Program-made: the position numbers and the translations under genes | Notes under the pieces: model-generated | Databases searched by the model: none | The model's input: the letters and a program-made list of their open reading frames with translations, nothing else | Told to the model about the DNA's origin: nothing | From: Diaphorobacter limosus | Lineage (GTDB): Bacteria; Pseudomonadota; Gammaproteobacteria; Burkholderiales; Burkholderiaceae_C | Assembly (NCBI RefSeq): GCF_033100095.1 | Contig: NZ_CP136921.1 | Span: 2,078,501 to 2,142,500 of the forward strand | Length of the DNA stretch: 64,000 nt | Reading direction: 5' to 3' | Shown here: piece by piece, positions 1 through 8,601 of the stretch | How the letters are laid out: each line of letters begins with the position of its first letter | How positions within the stretch are numbered: position 1 is the stretch's first letter

Positions 1-521
1 TTCTCGGTGGACACGCGACCCAGCAGGGTCGCGGCGCTGGCGGGCGCGGGCGCTGCCTGCGCCGTTCCATCAGGGTGGGCAGCCGTGGTGGCAGCGCGCA
101 CCGGCATGCGGCGCACATGGGCGGCCGCCGCCACGCGGATCTTCTCCACGATCTGCGTGGCCAGCTCGTTCAGGCCGCTGCTCAGGCCCACGCGCGGCTT
201 GGCGACAAAGTCCACGGCGCCTAGCTCCAGTGCCTTCATGGTCACCTCGGCGCCGCGCTCGGTCAGCGTTGAGATCATCACCACCGGCATGGGCCGCAGG
301 CGCATCAGGCGGCCCAGGAAGTCGATGCCGTCCATGCGTGGCATCTCCACGTCCAGCGTGATCACGTCGGGATTCTGCTCGCGGATCATCTCGCGCGCGA
401 TCAACGGGTCGTTGGCCGTGCCTATGCACTCCATGTCCCCTTGGCGGTTGATGATCTCGGCGAGCAGGCTGCGCACCAGGGCCGAATCGTCCACCACGAT
501 GACGCGAATTTTGGGCTTCAT
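1..521 (-). CDS. cheB: CheB chemotaxis methylesterase/deamidase (5' part, cut by window edge)
   Basis: Response regulator that demethylates and deamidates chemoreceptor glutamates in the cytoplasm, resetting receptors after stimulation. Only the first 173 codons are in the window. They contain a full receiver domain: acidic pair at D11/D12, phospho-acceptor D57 in the segment [11 protein letters not shown], a switch Ser/Thr in MISTLTERG and the conserved Lys in FVAKPRVG. An Ala/Pro-rich linker follows, and the catalytic domain lies beyond the edge. It is the last visible gene of the che operon, 18 bp after cheD. The ATG at 521 is the natural start because the receiver begins immediately ([13 protein letters not shown]). 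Confidence 0.95.
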   Translation of the reverse strand, partial: MKPKIRVIVVDDSALVRSLLAEIINRQGDMECIGTANDPLIAREMIREQNPDVITLDVEMPRMDGIDFLGRLMRLRPMPVVMISTLTERGAEVTMKALELGAVDFVAKPRVGLSSGLNELATQIVEKIRVAAAAHVRRMPVRAATTAAHPDGTAQAAPAPASAATLLGRVSTE

Positions 522-539
522 ATCGCTGGCTTTCTCATC

Positions 540-1259
540 TCAAAACAGATCCACGGAGCCGCCGCTGGTGGCTCGCGCCACGCTGGCGGCGTTGCCGCGT
601 GCCTCCTGCGCCGTCGCCTCTGGATGGGCATGGGCCAGGCGCTTGACCATGGCCTTGCCCGTCACCGGAAAGAACACCACCTTGCGCGGATAGATGTCGA
701 GCACATCCTCGGACACCACGGGTATGCGCTCGGTGGCCAGATAGCCCTGCACGAAGCGCGTGTTGCGCTCGCCCACGTTCATGGTGGTGAAGTTGGCCAT
801 CACCTGGCCGCCACCAAAAATTTTGGCCTGCAAGGTCTCGCGGCGCGCGCCCAGCTTCATCATCTCGTTGATCAAGAGCTCCATGGCATAGGAGCCATAG
901 CGCCCCGAAGAATCACCGTTATCACCATCGGGCAACATGAAATGGTTCATGCCCCCGACGCGCATGCGGCTGTCCCACAGGCAGGCGGCAATGCACGAAC
1001 CCAGCACCGTCATGATGGCCAGCGGCTCGCGGGCGACAAAATACTCGCCTGGCAACACCTTGGCGGCGTTGTGCTGAAAATGGTGATCAAAGAAGAAAAA
1101 CGAGGCCTCGCCCGGCTTGCGTGCTTGGGCCTTCAGTTGTTGCAGGGTCTGCGCGGGCTGCGCCTGCGCCTCGCCCTCCAGCGCAGTGACGCGTGGGATG
1201 CGCCTGCGCTCGGTCAGCGCGCCGGGCTGCGGAGGTGGAGCCATGGACTGGGGGTTCAT
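540..1259 (-). CDS. cheD: CheD chemoreceptor glutamine deamidase
   Basis: Deamidates glutamines on methyl-accepting chemotaxis proteins. The 239-residue protein has the CheD core from about residue 65 on. C89 lies in LGSCIAACLWD and H106 in GGMNHFMLP, which fit the Cys and His of the family catalytic triad. The first 60 residues are a Pro/Gln/Ala-rich extension longer than in small CheD proteins such as that of Thermotoga. The C-terminus ends GGSVDLF, almost the same tail as on the CheZ-like protein at 5319. It sits between cheR (11 bp gap) and cheB in one operon. Confidence 0.95.
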   Translation of the reverse strand: MNPQSMAPPPQPGALTERRRIPRVTALEGEAQAQPAQTLQQLKAQARKPGEASFFFFDHHFQHNAAKVLPGEYFVAREPLAIMTVLGSCIAACLWDSRMRVGGMNHFMLPDGDNGDSSGRYGSYAMELLINEMMKLGARRETLQAKIFGGGQVMANFTTMNVGERNTRFVQGYLATERIPVVSEDVLDIYPRKVVFFPVTGKAMVKRLAHAHPEATAQEARGNAASVARATSGGSVDLF

Positions 1260-1270
1260 AGACGACCTAT

Positions 1271-2182
1271 CTACCCAACACGCTCATAGACCGTCTTGCC
1301 GCGCAGGGCAAACAGGTCGCGCGAATCGCTGAAGTTTTCTGCATGACCCACAAACAGCATGCCGCCGGGCTTGAGGACACGGTGCATGCGCTCGAGCACG
1401 CGCCGCTGCGTGGGCTCATCAAAGTAGATCATGACGTTGCGGCAGAAGATCACGTCGAAAGGCTCGCGAAATGGCCAGTCGTCGCGGATCAGGTTCACGC
1501 TCAGAAAATCGATGGGTTGGCGCAACTCGGGGCGCACGCGCGCCATGCCGGCGTTATCGCCCTTGCCGCGCAGAAAGAAACGCTGCAACTGTGACTGGCT
1601 CAGGCCCTTGAGGCCGTCTTGCCGGTACACGCCGCGGGCGGCCTTGGCCAGCACGTTGGAGTCGATGTCGCTGGCCGCCAGTTTGAACGGGGCACGCGGT
1701 GCCAGCGCCTCCAGCGCGGTCATGACGATGGAATACGGCTCCTCGCCGGTGGACGCGGCGCTGCACCAGATATTCCACGGTCCATTCGGGCGCGTGCGCA
1801 GCAACTGCGTCAGCACCTCGAAATGGTGCTGCTCGCGAAAGAAGGCCGTGAGGTTGGTGGTCAGCGCGTTGATGAATTCCTGCCATTCCGGCCCGTCGCT
1901 GCCCTCCAGCCAGCCCAGGTAGTCGTGAAAGCTGGTGTGCCCGGTCTCGCGCAGGCGGCGCGACAGGCGGCTGTAGACCATGGCGTGCTTGCCATCGTGC
2001 AGGTTGATGCCGGCGCGCTGGTAGATCAGTGCCTGCACGCGCGAAAAATCGGTCTGCGTCCAGGCAAACTCGCGCCCGCTCGCGTCCTCATGCTCGGCAT
2101 TCGCCGCCGTGTGGTGCTGACCGACGCGCACATGGGCACGGCGTGCCGTTGGTGTGGCTATGGCTTGTCGGTGCGCGTGCAT
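1271..2182 (-). CDS. cheR: CheR chemoreceptor methyltransferase
   Basis: SAM-dependent glutamate O-methyltransferase acting on chemoreceptors, the opponent of CheB. From the ATG at 2182 the protein is 303 residues. An N-terminal helical CheR domain (DFSRVQALIYQRAGI onward) is followed by a Rossmann methyltransferase domain with WCSAASTGEEPYS as the SAM-binding loop and IFCRNVMIYFD downstream. A longer reading frame upstream is possible, but the ATG at 2182 overlaps the cheW stop in an ATGA arrangement, which indicates translational coupling and fixes the start. About 50 residues before the CheR domain are basic and low in complexity. Confidence 0.95.
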   Translation of the reverse strand: MHAHRQAIATPTARRAHVRVGQHHTAANAEHEDASGREFAWTQTDFSRVQALIYQRAGINLHDGKHAMVYSRLSRRLRETGHTSFHDYLGWLEGSDGPEWQEFINALTTNLTAFFREQHHFEVLTQLLRTRPNGPWNIWCSAASTGEEPYSIVMTALEALAPRAPFKLAASDIDSNVLAKAARGVYRQDGLKGLSQSQLQRFFLRGKGDNAGMARVRPELRQPIDFLSVNLIRDDWPFREPFDVIFCRNVMIYFDEPTQRRVLERMHRVLKPGGMLFVGHAENFSDSRDLFALRGKTVYERVG

Positions 2183-2670
2183 CAGCTTGCTGCTGTCGCC
2201 AGCCCCATGTCCACGCCCGCCATCAGGCGCTCGATGTCCAGCAGGATGAGCATGCGCTCGCCCACCGAGCCCAGGCCGCGTATGCACTGCGCGTCGATAC
2301 TGCTTTCCAGGTCTGGGGCGGGGCGCAGCTGCTCGGGCGCCAGCTCCATCACATCGCTCACCGAATCCACGACGATGCCCACGACGCGCTCACGCAGGTT
2401 CAGGATGACGACCACGGTGAAGCTGTCGTAGTCCGCCTGCGCACAGCCAAAACGCAGGCGCATGTCCACGATGGGGACAATGGTGCCGCGCAGGTTGATC
2501 ACGCCCTTGATGAACGCCGGCGCGTGGGCGATGCGCGTGGGTGCCTCGTAGCCGCGAATTTCCTGCACCTTGAGGATGTCGATGCCGTACTCCTCCTGGC
2601 CCAGGCGGAAGGTGAGGTATTCCCTGGCACCGGCCGCAACGATCTCTATGCCCTTGTCCACCACATTCAT
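2182..2670 (-). CDS. cheW: CheW chemotaxis adaptor
   Basis: Scaffold that couples chemoreceptors to the CheA kinase. It is a 162-residue, single CheW-like SH3-type domain: EYLTFRLGQEEYGIDILKV, then the conserved INLRGTIVPIVDMR stretch. I chose ATG 2670 over an ATG at 2703 because AAGGAG lies 7 nt before it. It lies 36 bp after cheA and overlaps cheR by 4 nt. No chemoreceptor gene lies in this operon, so receptors must be encoded elsewhere. Confidence 0.95.
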   Translation of the reverse strand: MNVVDKGIEIVAAGAREYLTFRLGQEEYGIDILKVQEIRGYEAPTRIAHAPAFIKGVINLRGTIVPIVDMRLRFGCAQADYDSFTVVVILNLRERVVGIVVDSVSDVMELAPEQLRPAPDLESSIDAQCIRGLGSVGERMLILLDIERLMAGVDMGLATAAS

Positions 2671-2706
2671 GTCTTGACTCCTTGCTTTCTCGGCTTTGGG
2701 CACGCA

Positions 2707-4836
2707 TCAATGGCGTGCGCGGCGCACCAGCGCGCCCGTGTCCAGAATCAGCGCCACCGTGCCGTCGCCCAGGATGGTGGCGCCAGACACGTTGGGCACC
2801 TTGCGGTAGTTGGTTTCCAGGTTTTTCACCACCACCTGGTGCTGGCCCAGCAGCTCATCGACCAGTACCGCCACACGGCTGCCGTCGGCCTCTACCACGA
2901 CCATGATGTTGTTGCCACTGCTACCCGCGCCGCCCGGCCGGGGCACCTGGAAAATGCGCTCCAGCGACATCACGGGCATGTACTCCTCGCGCACCTTCAC
3001 CAGCTGCGAACCCTGGGTGACCGTGTTCACATCACCCTCGTTGACCTGGAACGACTCCACCACCGACGACAGCGGCAGGATGTAGACCTCGTCGCCCACC
3101 CCAACCGACATGCCGTCCATGATGGCCAGCGTGAGCGGCAGGCGCACCGACACGCGCATGCCGTAGCCCTCGGCCGAGTCAATCTCCACCGACCCTCCCA
3201 GCGAGGTGATGTTGCGCTTGACCACGTCCATGCCCACACCGCGGCCGGACACGTCGGTCACCACATCGGCAGTGGAAAAACCCGGCGCAAAGATCAACTG
3301 CCAGACCTCGCTGTCGGGCATGGTGTCGGAGACATCCAGGCCGCGCTCGCGCGCCTTCTTGAGAATCTTCTCGCGCGACATGCCCTTGCCGTCGTCGCGC
3401 ACCTCGATCACGATGGAGCCGCCCTGGTGCGATGCCGACAGGGTCAGCGAGCCATGCTCAGGCTTGCCCACGGCCAGGCGGTCCTCGGGCAACTCGATAC
3501 CATGATCCAGGCTGTTGCGCACCAGGTGTGTCAACGGGTCGGTGATCTTCTCGACCAGGCTCTTGTCCAGCTCGGTGGCCTCGCCGTGGGTGATGAAGTC
3601 AACCTTTTTGCCCAGCTTCGCCGCCAGGTCGCGCAGCATGCGTGGAAAGCGGTTGAAGACGATGGACATGGGAATCATGCGGATCGACATCACCGATTCC
3701 TGCAGGTCGCGCGTGTTGCGATCCAGGTCCGCCAGGCCGGCCAGCAACTGCTGATGCGCCCCGGCATCCAGGCCGCGGCTGTTTTGCGCCAGCATGGCCT
3801 GGGTGATGACCAGCTCACCGACCAGGTTGATGAGCTGATCGACCTTGTTCACGGCCACGCGGATGGTGGAGGACTCCATGGACGCCTGGCTGGCCCCCTT
3901 GGCCTCCGGCGCTGCGCGTGCCGCGGCGGTGCGCTGCGCGGGGGCCGCAGCAGCCGCCAGCGCGGCAACGGCCACTTCATCCACAGGCACGCCCGGAGCG
4001 CCGGCAAAGAAACCATAGGGCTGGGCCGCATCGGGCCCAGCGGCCTGCGTCACAGGTGCATCAGGGGCAGGCGCAGCACACGCCACCGCAGCAAGGATGC
4101 AAACCTTCTCCTTGGCCACGTGGAACGCGAACAGATCCAGCAGATCGTCGTTGCTGGAGGCGGTTCGCACCGCGAAGCGGCGCATGTCGGCAACCTCGCC
4201 CGGCAGATCCTCGATCTGCCCGAGCCCGGGGATGTCTCGGAACAGCTCCTTGATGGCGTCGGCCTGGGCCAGCTGCTCCAGCGGGCCAATATGGATTTCG
4301 AGCGCGCGCATGCCATCTGCGCCCACCTCGGGCACCACTGCCGGAGCGGCCACCGGCGCGGGTGCAAAAGCCGGCTGCGGCGCAGGCACGACGGCTTGCG
4401 GCGCCATGGCCGGTGCCTGACCGGACGCCAGCTCGCTGATGCTGCGCACCAGATCGTGGGTGGAGATGGCCTCGCCCTGCCCGCCCGCCTGGTGGCGCGC
4501 CAGCAGGCTGCGCGAGGCATCGGCCGACTCCAGCAGCACGTCCACCATGGGCGCAATCAGGCGCAGCTCGTGGCGGCGCAGGCGGTCGAGCAGTGACTCC
4601 ATCTGGTGCGTGAGTTCGGCCACATCGGCGAAGCCAAAGGTGGCCGCGCCGCCCTTGATGGAGTGGGCGCAGCGAAAGATGCCGTTGAGCTCTTCGTCGT
4701 TGGCAGCCTCCAGATCCAGGTTCAGCAGCATCTGCTCCATCTGGTCCAGGTTCTCGGCGGCCTCTTCGAAGAAGATTTGGTAGAACTGCGTCAGGTCGAA
4801 ATCTGCGCCTGCGCTCTCTTGATGGGTGTCCGCCAT
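2707..4836 (-). CDS. cheA: CheA chemotaxis histidine kinase
   Basis: Central kinase of the receptor array; it phosphorylates CheY and CheB. The 709-residue protein shows the full domain order: HPt domain with phosphorylated H58 (AHSIKGGA); a P2-like response-regulator-docking region at about 160-250; an Ala/Pro-rich linker; dimerisation helices; an ATPase domain with LVRNSLDHGIE, DDGKGM and GRGVGMDVVK; and a C-terminal CheW-like domain. An AGGAAG ribosome site precedes the ATG. All key ATP-binding motifs are present, so the kinase looks active. Confidence 0.97.
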   Translation of the reverse strand: MADTHQESAGADFDLTQFYQIFFEEAAENLDQMEQMLLNLDLEAANDEELNGIFRCAHSIKGGAATFGFADVAELTHQMESLLDRLRRHELRLIAPMVDVLLESADASRSLLARHQAGGQGEAISTHDLVRSISELASGQAPAMAPQAVVPAPQPAFAPAPVAAPAVVPEVGADGMRALEIHIGPLEQLAQADAIKELFRDIPGLGQIEDLPGEVADMRRFAVRTASSNDDLLDLFAFHVAKEKVCILAAVACAAPAPDAPVTQAAGPDAAQPYGFFAGAPGVPVDEVAVAALAAAAAPAQRTAAARAAPEAKGASQASMESSTIRVAVNKVDQLINLVGELVITQAMLAQNSRGLDAGAHQQLLAGLADLDRNTRDLQESVMSIRMIPMSIVFNRFPRMLRDLAAKLGKKVDFITHGEATELDKSLVEKITDPLTHLVRNSLDHGIELPEDRLAVGKPEHGSLTLSASHQGGSIVIEVRDDGKGMSREKILKKARERGLDVSDTMPDSEVWQLIFAPGFSTADVVTDVSGRGVGMDVVKRNITSLGGSVEIDSAEGYGMRVSVRLPLTLAIMDGMSVGVGDEVYILPLSSVVESFQVNEGDVNTVTQGSQLVKVREEYMPVMSLERIFQVPRPGGAGSSGNNIMVVVEADGSRVAVLVDELLGQHQVVVKNLETNYRKVPNVSGATILGDGTVALILDTGALVRRARH

Positions 4837-4888
4837 GGTGTCGGCTTCCTGTGAACTGCGTGGGTGTGATGGTCGTCAGGCGCCGGGT

Positions 4889-5251
4889 TCAGCGGATGAC
4901 TTTTTGTATGACTTCGATGAGCCGCACCGGGTCGAACGGCTTGACCAGCCAGCCGGTGGCACCGGCGGCGCGGCCGGCCTGCTTCATCTGGTCGCTGGAC
5001 TCGGTGGTCAGGATCAGGATGGGTGTGCCCTTGTAGCGCGGGTGGGCGCGCAGCCTGCGCGTCAGGCCGATGCCGTCCAGGCGCGGCATGTTCTGGTCGG
5101 CCAGCACCAGGCTGACGGGGTGGGTCTCGGCCTTCTCCAGGGCGTCCTGGCCGTCCACCGCCTCCACCACGTGGTAGCCCGCGCTGGTCAGCGTGAAGGA
5201 CACCATCTTCCGCATGGACGGAGAATCATCGACGGCAAGAATGGACAACAT
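4889..5251 (-). CDS. CheY-type stand-alone receiver
   Basis: Single receiver domain of 120 residues with acidic pair D8/D9, phospho-acceptor D52 (ADQNMPRLDG), T82/T83 and K104 (LVKPFD). The first of two ATGs (5263) is less likely than 5251, which has GGAG six bases upstream. It lies directly upstream of cheA in the same operon. A second, more canonical CheY is encoded at 28338 beside CheZ, so this one may be a phosphate sink or serve another output. The pair Trp-Leu before the Lys (GWLVKP) differs from the Tyr-Ile of the other CheY. Confidence 0.93.
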   Translation of the reverse strand: MLSILAVDDSPSMRKMVSFTLTSAGYHVVEAVDGQDALEKAETHPVSLVLADQNMPRLDGIGLTRRLRAHPRYKGTPILILTTESSDQMKQAGRAAGATGWLVKPFDPVRLIEVIQKVIR

Positions 5252-5318
5252 GGACAACTCCAACGACTCTTGATTGATTGAATGGGTTCAGGGCGTGCAT
5301 GGGGCCGCTGACAGTGGT

Positions 5319-5768
5319 TCAGAACAGCTCCACCGAACCGGCTGCCATCTCCCGTTGCGCCACGGGGTTGGGGCGATCCGGCGCCATACCCTCGGTCGGC
5401 GCGACGTCCTCGCCTTCCTCGCCGCCCATGACCTGGGCCGCCAGGCGAAAGGCGCTGGCCTGCAGCACGCGGCTGGTGTGGGTGATGAGCTGGGTGGCCA
5501 TGTCGTGAAACTGCAACTCGGTCACGGCGCTGCGCAGCGCGGTGCGCAAGGCCAGCAGTTCGGCGCATCCGTCGACACGCGCGTCGGTGAGCACGGCATT
5601 CGCCTCCCCAAAACGGGCGAGCAAATTGTCCGTGGCGTGGTCGAGCAAGCCCTCCAGACGATGCAGGTCGTGCGCGGCCATCAGCAGACAATCCTGCAAA
5701 TCGGCCGCCACCATCACGGGAACCTGCACCGCAGGCCCCTCGTCTGGCGTAATAAGCGTTGATTGCAT
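5319..5768 (-). CDS. CheZ-like small chemotaxis protein (putative CheY-P phosphatase)
   Basis: First gene of the che operon, 149 residues from ATG 5768; a longer frame upstream is poorer because it begins in low-complexity Arg-rich sequence. The protein looks all-helical. It carries LQFHDMATQLITH, which matches the catalytic segment of the true CheZ at 28727 (DFHDLTGQVIAR): shared F-H-D-x-x-x-Q-x-I, including the Asp and Gln that CheZ uses to dephosphorylate CheY. It lacks the long four-helix N-terminus and the CheZ C-terminal peptide, ending GSVELF instead. Function as a second phosphatase is inferred. It could instead be a non-catalytic adaptor. Confidence 0.6.
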   Translation of the reverse strand: MQSTLITPDEGPAVQVPVMVAADLQDCLLMAAHDLHRLEGLLDHATDNLLARFGEANAVLTDARVDGCAELLALRTALRSAVTELQFHDMATQLITHTSRVLQASAFRLAAQVMGGEEGEDVAPTEGMAPDRPNPVAQREMAAGSVELF

Positions 5769-5920
5769 CGTTTCTCCATGGCTGCGGGCTACATTTCCGC
5801 GGGCAACATCTCTCCCGTCCGGGCATGCCGCCCGCCGCCGGCCGGCGGATCGGTACAACTTGTTCCAATGTGTATCCTATGATACCTATTTCTACTGAGC
5901 TTGAACCGCTAAAAAGCCCC

Positions 5921-7000
5921 ATGCGCATACTGCATCTCGAGGATTCGGCCGCCGACCATGCCCTGGTGCGCCTGACTCTGCGCCGCTCGGGCGTGGCGCA
6001 CGAGATCCGGCAGGTGGAGACGCTGGACGAATTCACTCAGTGGGTGATGCAAAAAAACCACGACCTGATCCTGGCCGACTACCGCCTGCCGGGATTTACC
6101 GCGCTGGATGCCTGGAGCGTGGTGGAAAAGCAGGCGGGCCACCCGCCCTTCGTGCTGCTGTCCGGCGCGATTGGCGAGGCGGCGGCGGTGGACGCCATGC
6201 GCCTGGGTTTTGCCGACTACCTGCTCAAGGACGACATGGCGCGCCTGCCGCATGTGCTGCAGCGCGCGCTGGAGGTGGCCGAGGCGCGCCGCGCGCGCGA
6301 GCAGGCGGCAGCCGAGCTGGCGGCATCCGAGCAGCGCCTGGCAGACCTGGCCGAACACCTGCAGACATCGATTGAGGAGGAGCGCGCGGCGATCGCGCGC
6401 GAAATCCACGACGACATCGGCGGCGCACTGGCCGCCGTGAAGTTCGACCTGGCCTGGCTGGGGCGCCACAGCGCGGATGACGATCAGCGCCGGCATGCCG
6501 CCAGCGCCACCGAGATGCTGCAACACGCCATGGACGCCAGCCAGCGGCTGATGTTCAACCTGCGCCCGCCCGTGCTCGATCAGGGCCTGGTGGCGGCCGT
6601 GCGCTGGCTGGCCGAGTCGTTCGAGCGGCGCACGCGCGTGCCCGTGCGCGTGAGTGCCAGCCGCGAGGCCATGGACATGCCCCCGACCCTGCAGCTGGTG
6701 GCCTACCGCACGGCACAAGAGGCGCTGACCAATGTGCACAAGCATGCCCAGGCCAGCCGCGTGCATATCGACCTGTCCGACCACGAGGGCGTCCTGACGC
6801 TGGAGGTGGCGGATGACGGCCGCGGCATCGCCTCCGGGATGCGGCAGAAGCCCCGCTCCTTCGGCCTCAGGGGTCTTGAGGAGCGTGCGCGGCGCGCCGG
6901 CGGCTGGCTGGACATCAGCAGCCGTCCGGGCCAGGGCACCTCGGTCATCATGAGCCTGCCGCTAACATCCACCGAACCCGACGCAGGAGAAGAATCGTGA
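5921..7000 (+). CDS. Soluble sensor kinase: receiver + HisKA_3 + HATPase
   Basis: A 359-residue cytoplasmic kinase. Residues 1-125 form a receiver domain with acidic E7/D8 and acceptor D53 (ADYRLPGF). A coiled linker at about 120-150 leads to a NarX/DegS-type dimerisation domain with H163 in AREIHDDIGGAL. The ATPase domain follows, with the N-box TAQEALTNVHKHAQ, DDGRGI and FGLRGLEERARRAGG. There are no membrane segments or sensor domain, so input probably comes through phosphorylation of the receiver. An in-frame ATG at 5879 is an alternative start. It is translationally coupled to the LuxR-type regulator behind it. Confidence 0.88.
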   Translation: MRILHLEDSAADHALVRLTLRRSGVAHEIRQVETLDEFTQWVMQKNHDLILADYRLPGFTALDAWSVVEKQAGHPPFVLLSGAIGEAAAVDAMRLGFADYLLKDDMARLPHVLQRALEVAEARRAREQAAAELAASEQRLADLAEHLQTSIEEERAAIAREIHDDIGGALAAVKFDLAWLGRHSADDDQRRHAASATEMLQHAMDASQRLMFNLRPPVLDQGLVAAVRWLAESFERRTRVPVRVSASREAMDMPPTLQLVAYRTAQEALTNVHKHAQASRVHIDLSDHEGVLTLEVADDGRGIASGMRQKPRSFGLRGLEERARRAGGWLDISSRPGQGTSVIMSLPLTSTEPDAGEES

Positions 7001-7626
7001 TCCATGTGGTGCTTTGCGACGACCATGCCGTGCTGCGGCGCGGCATACGCGACACGCTGGCCGAATCGCCCGAGATTTGCGTGACCGGCGAGGCCGGCAG
7101 CTACGCCGAGCTGCGCGAGGTGCTGCGCGCCGCCACCTGCGACGTGCTGCTGCTGGACCTGAACCTGCCAGGGCGCAGCGGCCTGGAGGCGCTGGCCAGC
7201 CTGAAGGAGAGCCACCCCGCGATCAAGGTGCTGATCGTCTCCATGTACCCCGAGGATCAGTACGCGCTGCGCTGCCTGAAGGCCGGCGCCCATGGCTACG
7301 CCAACAAGGGCGGCGACCCGGTGCAGCTGATTGCCGCCGTGAAGACCGTGGTCGAGGGGCGCAAATACCTCACGCCCGAGGTGGCGCAGCTGCTGGCCGA
7401 CAGCCTGGCCCAGCCCACGCCCGAGCTGCCGCACGAGTCGCTCTCCGAGCGCGAGCTGCAGACGCTGGTGAAGATCGCCTCGGGCAAGCGCCTGTCGGAC
7501 ATTGCCGAGGAGCTGCTGCTCAGCCCCAAGACCGTGAGCGTGTACCGCGCGCGCGTGCTGGAGAAGCTCAAGCTGGCCAACAACGCCGAGCTGACGGTGT
7601 ACGCCATACGCAACCGGTTGGTATGA
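6997..7626 (+). CDS. LuxR/NarL-family response regulator
   Basis: DNA-binding partner of the kinase just upstream. The 209-residue protein has a receiver (acidic pair D8/D9, D54 in LLDLNLPG, Lys in GYANKGG) and a C-terminal LuxR-type helix-turn-helix (LSERELQTLVKIASG ... LLLSPKTVSVYRARVLEKL). The start is a GTG at 6997 that overlaps the kinase stop codon, with AGGAGAAG in front. Its place between the che operon and fliR suggests a motility-related regulon, but the target genes cannot be read from the sequence. Confidence 0.92.
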   Translation: MIHVVLCDDHAVLRRGIRDTLAESPEICVTGEAGSYAELREVLRAATCDVLLLDLNLPGRSGLEALASLKESHPAIKVLIVSMYPEDQYALRCLKAGAHGYANKGGDPVQLIAAVKTVVEGRKYLTPEVAQLLADSLAQPTPELPHESLSERELQTLVKIASGKRLSDIAEELLLSPKTVSVYRARVLEKLKLANNAELTVYAIRNRLV

Positions 7627-7630
7627 AAAC

Positions 7631-7722
7631 AATAGCTGTTTGCGCTTGACACACAAGCATTTCAACCATTTTTCTATTTGACTACCCCAATTACAAAGCG
7701 CAAAACGCTATCGTTTTTGGTG
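7631..7722. repeat. Two inverted copies of a dispersed AGCTGTT-GCGC repeat
   Basis: The gap between the regulator and fliR holds two copies of a short repeat facing each other: plus strand 7631-7677 (AATAGCTGTTTGCGCTTG, then CAAGC and CATTTTT) and minus strand 7722-7684 (GATAGCGTTTTGCGCTTTG). Related copies occur at 13034, 19563, 45722, 48340, 52355 and 54529. The head-to-head pair lies between two converging genes and could form a structured 3' end for both transcripts. Confidence 0.7.
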
Positions 7723-7724
7723 AA

Positions 7725-8495
7725 TCAACGTCCGCCGCCAAACAGATCCATGGACTGCTGCAGCAGCGTCAGCATCGGCTGCTCCAGCATCGGCAGGGTC
7801 GCCGTGATGCCCAGCATGCCCACGGTGAGCGTGACCGGAAAGCCCACGGCGTAGATGTTCATCTGCGGCGCCACGCGCGAGATGATGCCCAGCGTCAGGT
7901 TGACGAACAGCAGCATGGCAATCATGGGCAGGGCGATCCACAGGCTGCTGGCGAACAGCGACGCGCCCAGCTCATGCAGGCGCATCCGGCCCACGGCCTG
8001 CAGAAAATGGCCATCCACGGGAAAGCTGTCGAAGCTCTTGACCACCGCCATCAGCACCATCAGGTGGCCGTTGATGACCACGAACAGCAGCATGGCAATG
8101 TTGCCGAAGAAGCGCGCCACGGCGCTCACCTGGGCGTTGGCCATGGGATCGAAGAACGAGGCGAAATTCAGCCCCATCTGCAGGCCGATGACCTCGCCCG
8201 CCAGCTCCACGGCGACGAACACCAGGCGCACGGCAAAACCCAGAGCCAGCCCCACGCCCACCTGCTGCAGCACGGCGCCCAGGGCCTCACGCCCGTTCAG
8301 ATCTATCACCGGCTGATCGGGCAGCACCGCCTGCGCGCATAGCGCCACGAAGAAGGCCAGACCGATGCGCACGCGCACCGGAATGGCGCGCATGGAGAAC
8401 ACCGGCGCCGCCGTGAACAGCGCCAGCACGCGCAGAAACGGCCACAGCACCGGCGACAGCCAGGCCATGATCTGGGCCTCGGTGAAGGTGATCAT
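7725..8495 (-). CDS. fliR: FliR flagellar export gate protein
   Basis: Integral membrane component of the type III flagellar export gate, assembling with FliP and FliQ. From ATG 8495 it is 256 residues, the normal family length, with about six hydrophobic segments and the family features SPVLWPFLRVLALF, GLALGFAVRLVFVAVELAGE and FVNLTLGIISRVAPQMNIYAVGFP. An in-frame TTG at 8540 would add 15 polar residues and is rejected. It is the last gene of the fliF-to-fliR run. Confidence 0.96.
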   Translation of the reverse strand: MITFTEAQIMAWLSPVLWPFLRVLALFTAAPVFSMRAIPVRVRIGLAFFVALCAQAVLPDQPVIDLNGREALGAVLQQVGVGLALGFAVRLVFVAVELAGEVIGLQMGLNFASFFDPMANAQVSAVARFFGNIAMLLFVVINGHLMVLMAVVKSFDSFPVDGHFLQAVGRMRLHELGASLFASSLWIALPMIAMLLFVNLTLGIISRVAPQMNIYAVGFPVTLTVGMLGITATLPMLEQPMLTLLQQSMDLFGGGR

Positions 8496-8601
8496 GCGGG
8501 GTGGGAGGTTGTGCGTTTTGTGTTGTGCGTTGGGCGACAAACACCAACAGGCGGGTCCTTGAACCTAACACTCATCGCAGGACAGCCAAGCGCCTCACGT
8601 C

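Noticed and set aside
2029..4596. An 855-codon plus-strand open frame opposite cheA and cheW
   Set aside because: His/Arg/Gln/Ala-rich composition without motifs; it is the mirror of well-supported che genes in GC-rich DNA.
5860..5885. Possible promoter or operator (TTGTTC and the palindrome GTATC-CTAT-GATAC) before the sensor kinase
   Set aside because: The spacing between the candidate -35 and -10 is too short and the 5-bp arms are too weak to call.
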